A stretch of 37,526 nt of DNA from Moraxellaceae bacterium (GTDB taxonomy: Bacteria; Pseudomonadota; Gammaproteobacteria; Pseudomonadales; Moraxellaceae): NCBI GenBank assembly GCA_003543245.1, contig DPJB01000025.1, positions 76,219-113,744 of the forward strand, written 5' to 3'. The position numbers were made by a program, and so were the translations under genes. Of the stretch, positions 34,675-37,526 are shown piece by piece. How positions within the stretch are numbered: the stretch's first letter is position 1; every line of letters begins with the position of its first letter. The notes beneath the pieces are model-generated. The model ran no database searches and was not told the origin of the DNA. It was given only the letters and a program-made list of their open reading frames with translations.

Positions 34675-34703
34675 TTTGATTGATAAAGTCACTTGAAATC
34701 AAA
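34675..34703. promoter_or_regulatory. Probable LysR-type operator
   Basis: TTTGATT (34675-34681) and AATCAAA (34697-34703) form an inverted repeat with a 15-bp spacer in the AT-rich gap between the divergent SDR and LysR genes. Position and form suit a LysR-type regulator that controls both genes. Confidence 0.6.
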
Positions 34704-34730
34704 TGAGTTTTTACATTGGGTAACTAATTA

Positions 34731-35666
34731 ATGCAGCGGCAATTTGACGACATGCAACTCGGCAGCATCGAGCTGTTCTGCCAGGCAGCCGAACTGGGCA
34801 GCTTCACTGCCGCAGCCACCGCGAGCGGGGTGACACCGGCGGCCGTCAGCCGCTCCATCGCGCGTCTGGAGGCCCGGCTGGGCGTGCGCCTCTTCGTGCG
34901 CACCACCCGCCAGATCCGGCTGACCGATGCCGGTCGCAGTTATTTCGAGCAATGCCGCAGCGCCCTGGCGCAGTTGGCCGAGGCTGAACGCGCCGTGACT
35001 GGGCAGCAGGCCTTGCCGGCCGGGCGCCTGCGCATCAGTCTGCCCACTACCTATGGCCACTATCACGTGTTGCCGGTGCTGGCCGACTTTCGTGCGCGCT
35101 ATCCGCTGGTGCAAGTGGAAGTGCATCTGGGTAACCGCAATATCGATTTTGCCGAGGAAGGTTTCGATCTGGCGGTGCGCATGCGCGCGCCGGCCGACTC
35201 ATCGCTGATCGCACGTAAGCTGGGAGATGCCGCACTGGTGGTGGTGGCCTCTCCTGTTTATTTGGCGCGCGCTGGCACCCCGCGTACCCTGGCTGATCTA
35301 GCCCGGCACGAATGCATTCAGTTCGAGCTGCCCAGCAGTGGCCGCTGCATTCCCTGGCTGTTCCGGCAAGATGGTAAAGAGATCGAAGTCATGACCCACG
35401 GCGGCTATTGCTGTTCCGCGGATGTGTTGGGCGGTGTGACACTGGCGCGCGGCCACGCCGGCCTGTTTCAGGCCTATCGTTATGTGGTGGAGGGAGACCT
35501 GCGCCACGGCCGACTGGTGGAAGTACTGCCGGAGTATTCTGGCTGCTCCCGCCCCATCAACTTGGTGTACCCGCATGCGCGGCATGTGCCGCTGCGCGTG
35601 CGCTGCTTTGTGGATTTTTTGCTGGAGCAGCAGGGCCTGACTGATACATCCCTGTCGCCCTGCTAG
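34731..35666 (+). CDS. LysR-family transcriptional regulator
   Basis: A 311-residue regulator. The N-terminal winged helix is at about 11-70 (FCQAAELGSFTAAATASGVT, then RSIARLEARLGVRLFVRTTR). The effector domain spans about 95-300. It resembles the CrgA/AaeR-like group of LysR proteins. Start ATG 34731 or ATG 34752 (MQLGSIEL) are both possible; the ribosome sites are weak. It is transcribed away from the SDR-NTF2-tautomerase operon, its likely target, with the inverted repeat between. Confidence 0.93.
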   Translation: MQRQFDDMQLGSIELFCQAAELGSFTAAATASGVTPAAVSRSIARLEARLGVRLFVRTTRQIRLTDAGRSYFEQCRSALAQLAEAERAVTGQQALPAGRLRISLPTTYGHYHVLPVLADFRARYPLVQVEVHLGNRNIDFAEEGFDLAVRMRAPADSSLIARKLGDAALVVVASPVYLARAGTPRTLADLARHECIQFELPSSGRCIPWLFRQDGKEIEVMTHGGYCCSADVLGGVTLARGHAGLFQAYRYVVEGDLRHGRLVEVLPEYSGCSRPINLVYPHARHVPLRVRCFVDFLLEQQGLTDTSLSPC

Positions 35667-35965
35667 GTCTGTCTTGCCGTGATCCTTTCATTCAAAATCA
35701 AGGACCCAGCGGACGACCACGCAATAGCCGTTTATGAAGACCGGACTCACGCACTCTGAATGATTCGACTGCACATTTGCTTTGGGTTTGCAGCGTCTGC
35801 GTTTTAGAGCGAAGACATAAGCAAGCAAGGCGGATGCACCTTGTCAGCAGAATCGTACTTATGTCGCCATCACCGGGATTCTGGATGTCATGCGTGATGT
35901 TCGCCCCCAGTGAAGGGGGCGAACTCAAGGGTAAGTGAGACTAAATGGCGTGAGCATTGCAGGGC
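35667..35965. other. 299-bp gap with nested inverted repeats, no convincing gene
   Basis: Between the LysR gene and the NLP-like gene, I see no protein with recognisable features. GACATAAG (35814-35821) and CTTATGTC (35858-35865) enclose CAAGG/CCTTG (35826-35830, 35839-35843), a nested hairpin. A perfect 10-bp stem lies at 35899-35924 (GTTCGCCCCC / GGGGGCGAAC) without a T-run. The segment could be a remnant of a dispersed repeat or a structured RNA. Confidence 0.5.
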
Positions 35966-36766
35966 TTACGGCAGTGGCGGCGTATTCCACTCGCTGCGCA
36001 ACCATGGCGCGGTACGCACGTCACCGTATTCGGCGGAGTTGGTGCTGTACGCCGGATCACCGTAATAAAAATAATCCGGCAATTGCGTGTAAGGCGTTAC
36101 GCCGGGAAAAATGTCATTGGAGTAAATGATCCACGGAATGGTCTGGCCGCTGCCCTGATCCAGTCGGCCGTTGTTCTTGCTGACTTCGCCGTTGTAACGG
36201 ATTTTTACGCCATCTTCGCTGCCGGTCTTCATGGCATGGGCGCCACCGTCCACGCCGATCTTCGGACGGTTGTTGTCCTTGGGCATGGCCGACCATGTGA
36301 CGATCTGCTGGCCATTGTGCTGGCTGATCAATACGTGTGTGGGCAGACCGTTCTGGAAATAGACGAAATACTTTTCCCAGTCATGTTCGTGATCGTTCAG
36401 CCAGTCGTTGTCGGCGTAATACAGCCAGTACTGGTAAACGTCATAGCCGCCGCTGTTCACGTGGTGAAAATACACGGCCGGGCGCTGGTCGTTGGGGCCG
36501 CGGTTGGCCCAGCCGGTGGAGCCAGTGCCGGTCACGCCCGTGCCGATCTTGAAGCGCACCAGGTTTTCCTTGTTGTGCTCGACATCGTTGTCATAGGGCG
36601 TGAAGCGGTAAGGCTGCGGAAAATTCTGTTCGCCGGAGTCAAACCAGTCCTTGCCGTCAAACTGCAGGGTGGCCAGGTAATCGGCGGGAGCCGGCAGCGC
36701 CATCGCTGCGCCTGCGGGCAGGGCAAGCAGCAGTGTGGTCAGCAGCTGTCTGATGAGTGAGGGCAT
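35966..36766 (-). CDS. Secreted NLP/Vps62-like protein with HEHDWE motif
   Basis: A 266-residue exported protein. The signal peptide is MPSLIRQLLTTLLLALPAGAAMA. The centre carries DHEHDWEKYFVYFQ (D125-Q138), which resembles the metal-binding GHRHDWE heptapeptide of necrosis-inducing NPP1/NLP proteins and the DHEGDWE of Vps62-like proteins. The mature chain is rich in Tyr, Trp, Asn and Asp, as expected for a beta sandwich. Cell-lysing activity is not shown; the relation is by motif only. I chose the ATG at 36766, with AGGTG spaced correctly; another ATG two codons upstream is too close to it. It stands alone, in no operon. Confidence 0.78.
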   Translation of the reverse strand: MPSLIRQLLTTLLLALPAGAAMALPAPADYLATLQFDGKDWFDSGEQNFPQPYRFTPYDNDVEHNKENLVRFKIGTGVTGTGSTGWANRGPNDQRPAVYFHHVNSGGYDVYQYWLYYADNDWLNDHEHDWEKYFVYFQNGLPTHVLISQHNGQQIVTWSAMPKDNNRPKIGVDGGAHAMKTGSEDGVKIRYNGEVSKNNGRLDQGSGQTIPWIIYSNDIFPGVTPYTQLPDYFYYGDPAYSTNSAEYGDVRTAPWLRSEWNTPPLP

Positions 36767-37000
36767 GGGCATCACCTGTCTTGTTGTTGTCGGGGTGTCC
36801 TGAGGGCTCTGATCATATGTCGTCGTCATGACAATCCTGCGGACACAAGCGGAGCGATCCATCACAAATAAGGACGCGGACCGACAGCAGGTGCCGGTGC
36901 AGTGGTGGTTTATGGCGATGCTGACGGGGCCGTGCAGGGAGACAAGATGCCGGCAGTCCGTTATCGTCAGTCTTTATTATTAGTGACTGTGAGAGTCCCG

Positions 37001-37312
37001 ATGCCGCTGGACGCCATTCGTTCCATGGGTGCCAAGATGTACCTCAACAAGTACTTTGAAGACTTCGGTGAGGTCATTGAAGTTGAGGTCGAGCCAAAAT
37101 CAAACATGGCGACGATGCTGGTGCAGCTGAAGGGCGAGGCAGTGCCACTGTGGCTGAAGGTGGACTATCGCGTGGAGCCGGATGCTTTTGTGGTGGTGCA
37201 CTTTCGCTGTGAGCGGGAGTGGATTGGCAATGCGCTCAACCGGTTTCTTGGCGGGAAGCGTTTTGACATCAGCAGCAGTCTTACCCAGACGGTGCTCAAT
37301 CTGCTGCTGTAG
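37001..37312 (+). CDS. Uncharacterised 103-residue protein
   Basis: A small protein, probably cytosolic, with no domain I recognise. Beta-rich stretches (EVIEVEVEP, ATMLVQLKGE, DAFVVVHFRCE) alternate with helices (NALNRFLGG, SSSLTQTVLNLLL). The ATG at 37001 has GAGAG six bases upstream; the longer frame that begins at 36902 lacks a ribosome site. An AT-rich stretch around 36975-36985 (TTTATTATTAGT) could be its promoter. It ends before a two-way terminator. Confidence 0.75.
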   Translation: MPLDAIRSMGAKMYLNKYFEDFGEVIEVEVEPKSNMATMLVQLKGEAVPLWLKVDYRVEPDAFVVVHFRCEREWIGNALNRFLGGKRFDISSSLTQTVLNLLL

Positions 37313-37362
37313 TGTGCAAGCAAAGAGGATGCCGTGCATTCAGGGTGTTTCTTGCGCCCATA

Positions 37363-37389
37363 AAAAAACCCGGCATTGCCGGGTTTTTT
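37363..37389. terminator. Bidirectional terminator between the small protein and the cold-shock gene
   Basis: A perfect 12-bp stem (37363-37374 with 37378-37389), loop ATT, with a CCGGC core and six A and six T at its ends. It serves both converging genes. Confidence 0.92.
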
Positions 37390-37409
37390 CTACAGATTGC
37401 TAATCAGCC

Positions 37410-37526
37410 TTAGAGGGGCTTGATGTTAGCAGCCTGCTTGCCCTTCTGACCCATGGTCACGTCGAAGGAGACCTTCTGGCCTTCTGCGAGCGAACGGAAG
37501 CCGTCGGCCTTGATTTCGGAGAAGTG
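37410..37526 (-). CDS. Cold-shock protein, CspA family (C-terminal part)
   Basis: The last 38 residues of a small nucleic-acid-binding protein, cut by the window edge. HFSEIKADGFRSLAEGQKV and SFDVTMGQKGKQAANIKPL match the second half of CspA-family proteins (about 70 residues in full), which act as RNA chaperones. Start and promoter lie outside the window. Which paralogue it is cannot be told. Confidence 0.93.
   Translation of the reverse strand, partial: HFSEIKADGFRSLAEGQKVSFDVTMGQKGKQAANIKPL

Noticed and set aside
33474..35666. SDR/NTF2/tautomerase/LysR cluster as a genomic island
   Set aside because: Base composition looks like the surrounding genes by eye, and there are no mobility genes or flanking repeats.
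35899..35924. Perfect 10-bp stem considered as a terminator
   Set aside because: Neither strand has a T-run after the stem.
35698..35928. 76-codon minus-strand frame in the gap before the NLP-like gene
   Set aside because: No ribosome site and no domain. It runs through the inverted repeats, so it is better seen as part of a repeat-like segment.

Overview
The window is a chromosomal segment from a gammaproteobacterium of Pseudomonadales type; I cannot name the genus. The main evidence is the conserved block glyA-nrdR-ribD-ribE-ribBA-ribH-nusB-thiL-pgpA-ribA lying tail to tail with xseB-ispA-dxs, together with EttA, DUF6316, ArsJ and a CspA-like protein. Base composition looks GC-rich (about 60% by eye), except for one clearly AT-rich island at about 29760-31690. 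I see no tRNA, rRNA, CRISPR array or intact insertion sequence.

Layout. (1) 1-5135: metal and membrane functions. These are a CDF efflux pump, a small membrane-associated protein, a His-rich outer-membrane protein behind a Zur-like operator, a voltage-gated-type K+ channel with a C-terminal zinc ribbon, and an alpha/beta hydrolase. (2) 5257-7938: a compact arsenate-resistance operon, arsR-gapdh-arsJ, with an operator that abuts the arsR start codon. (3) 7958-11142: xseB-ispA and dxs, which make isoprenoid precursors. (4) 11150-20262, all minus strand: DUF6316, ribA, a retropepsin-like protease, pgpA, thiL, nusB, the riboflavin genes, nrdR and glyA. (5) 20546-23239: an EphD-like hydrolase/dehydrogenase fusion and a PF10118 putative metal-dependent hydrolase. 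(6) 23368-27145: two tandem Crp/Fnr-type regulators and a set of small stress and envelope genes (lmo0937-like, sll1863-like, OmpA/DUF4398, DUF4398). (7) 27418-29759: a Rieske protein and the ribosome-associated ABC-F ATPase EttA. (8) 29787-31620: the AT-rich three-gene module. (9) 31725-35666: a methyltransferase, NTF2-like proteins, a tautomerase, an atypical SDR and a divergent LysR regulator. (10) 35966-37526: a secreted NLP/Vps62-like protein, a small unknown protein and the end of a cold-shock gene.

How the genes work together. RibA, RibBA, RibD, RibH and RibE make up almost the whole riboflavin pathway. IspA and Dxs feed isoprenoids, and ThiL finishes thiamine diphosphate, the cofactor of Dxs. 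In the ars operon, GAPDH would form 1-arseno-3-phosphoglycerate and ArsJ would export it.

The best candidate for an undescribed system is the AT-rich module at 29787-31620. It encodes a STAS-like/GHKL ATPase, a DUF4325 STAS-like protein and a membrane-anchored helical protein, translationally coupled and placed between ordinary GC-rich genes. It reads like a partner-switching sensor with a membrane output. A role in defence or stress is inference only.
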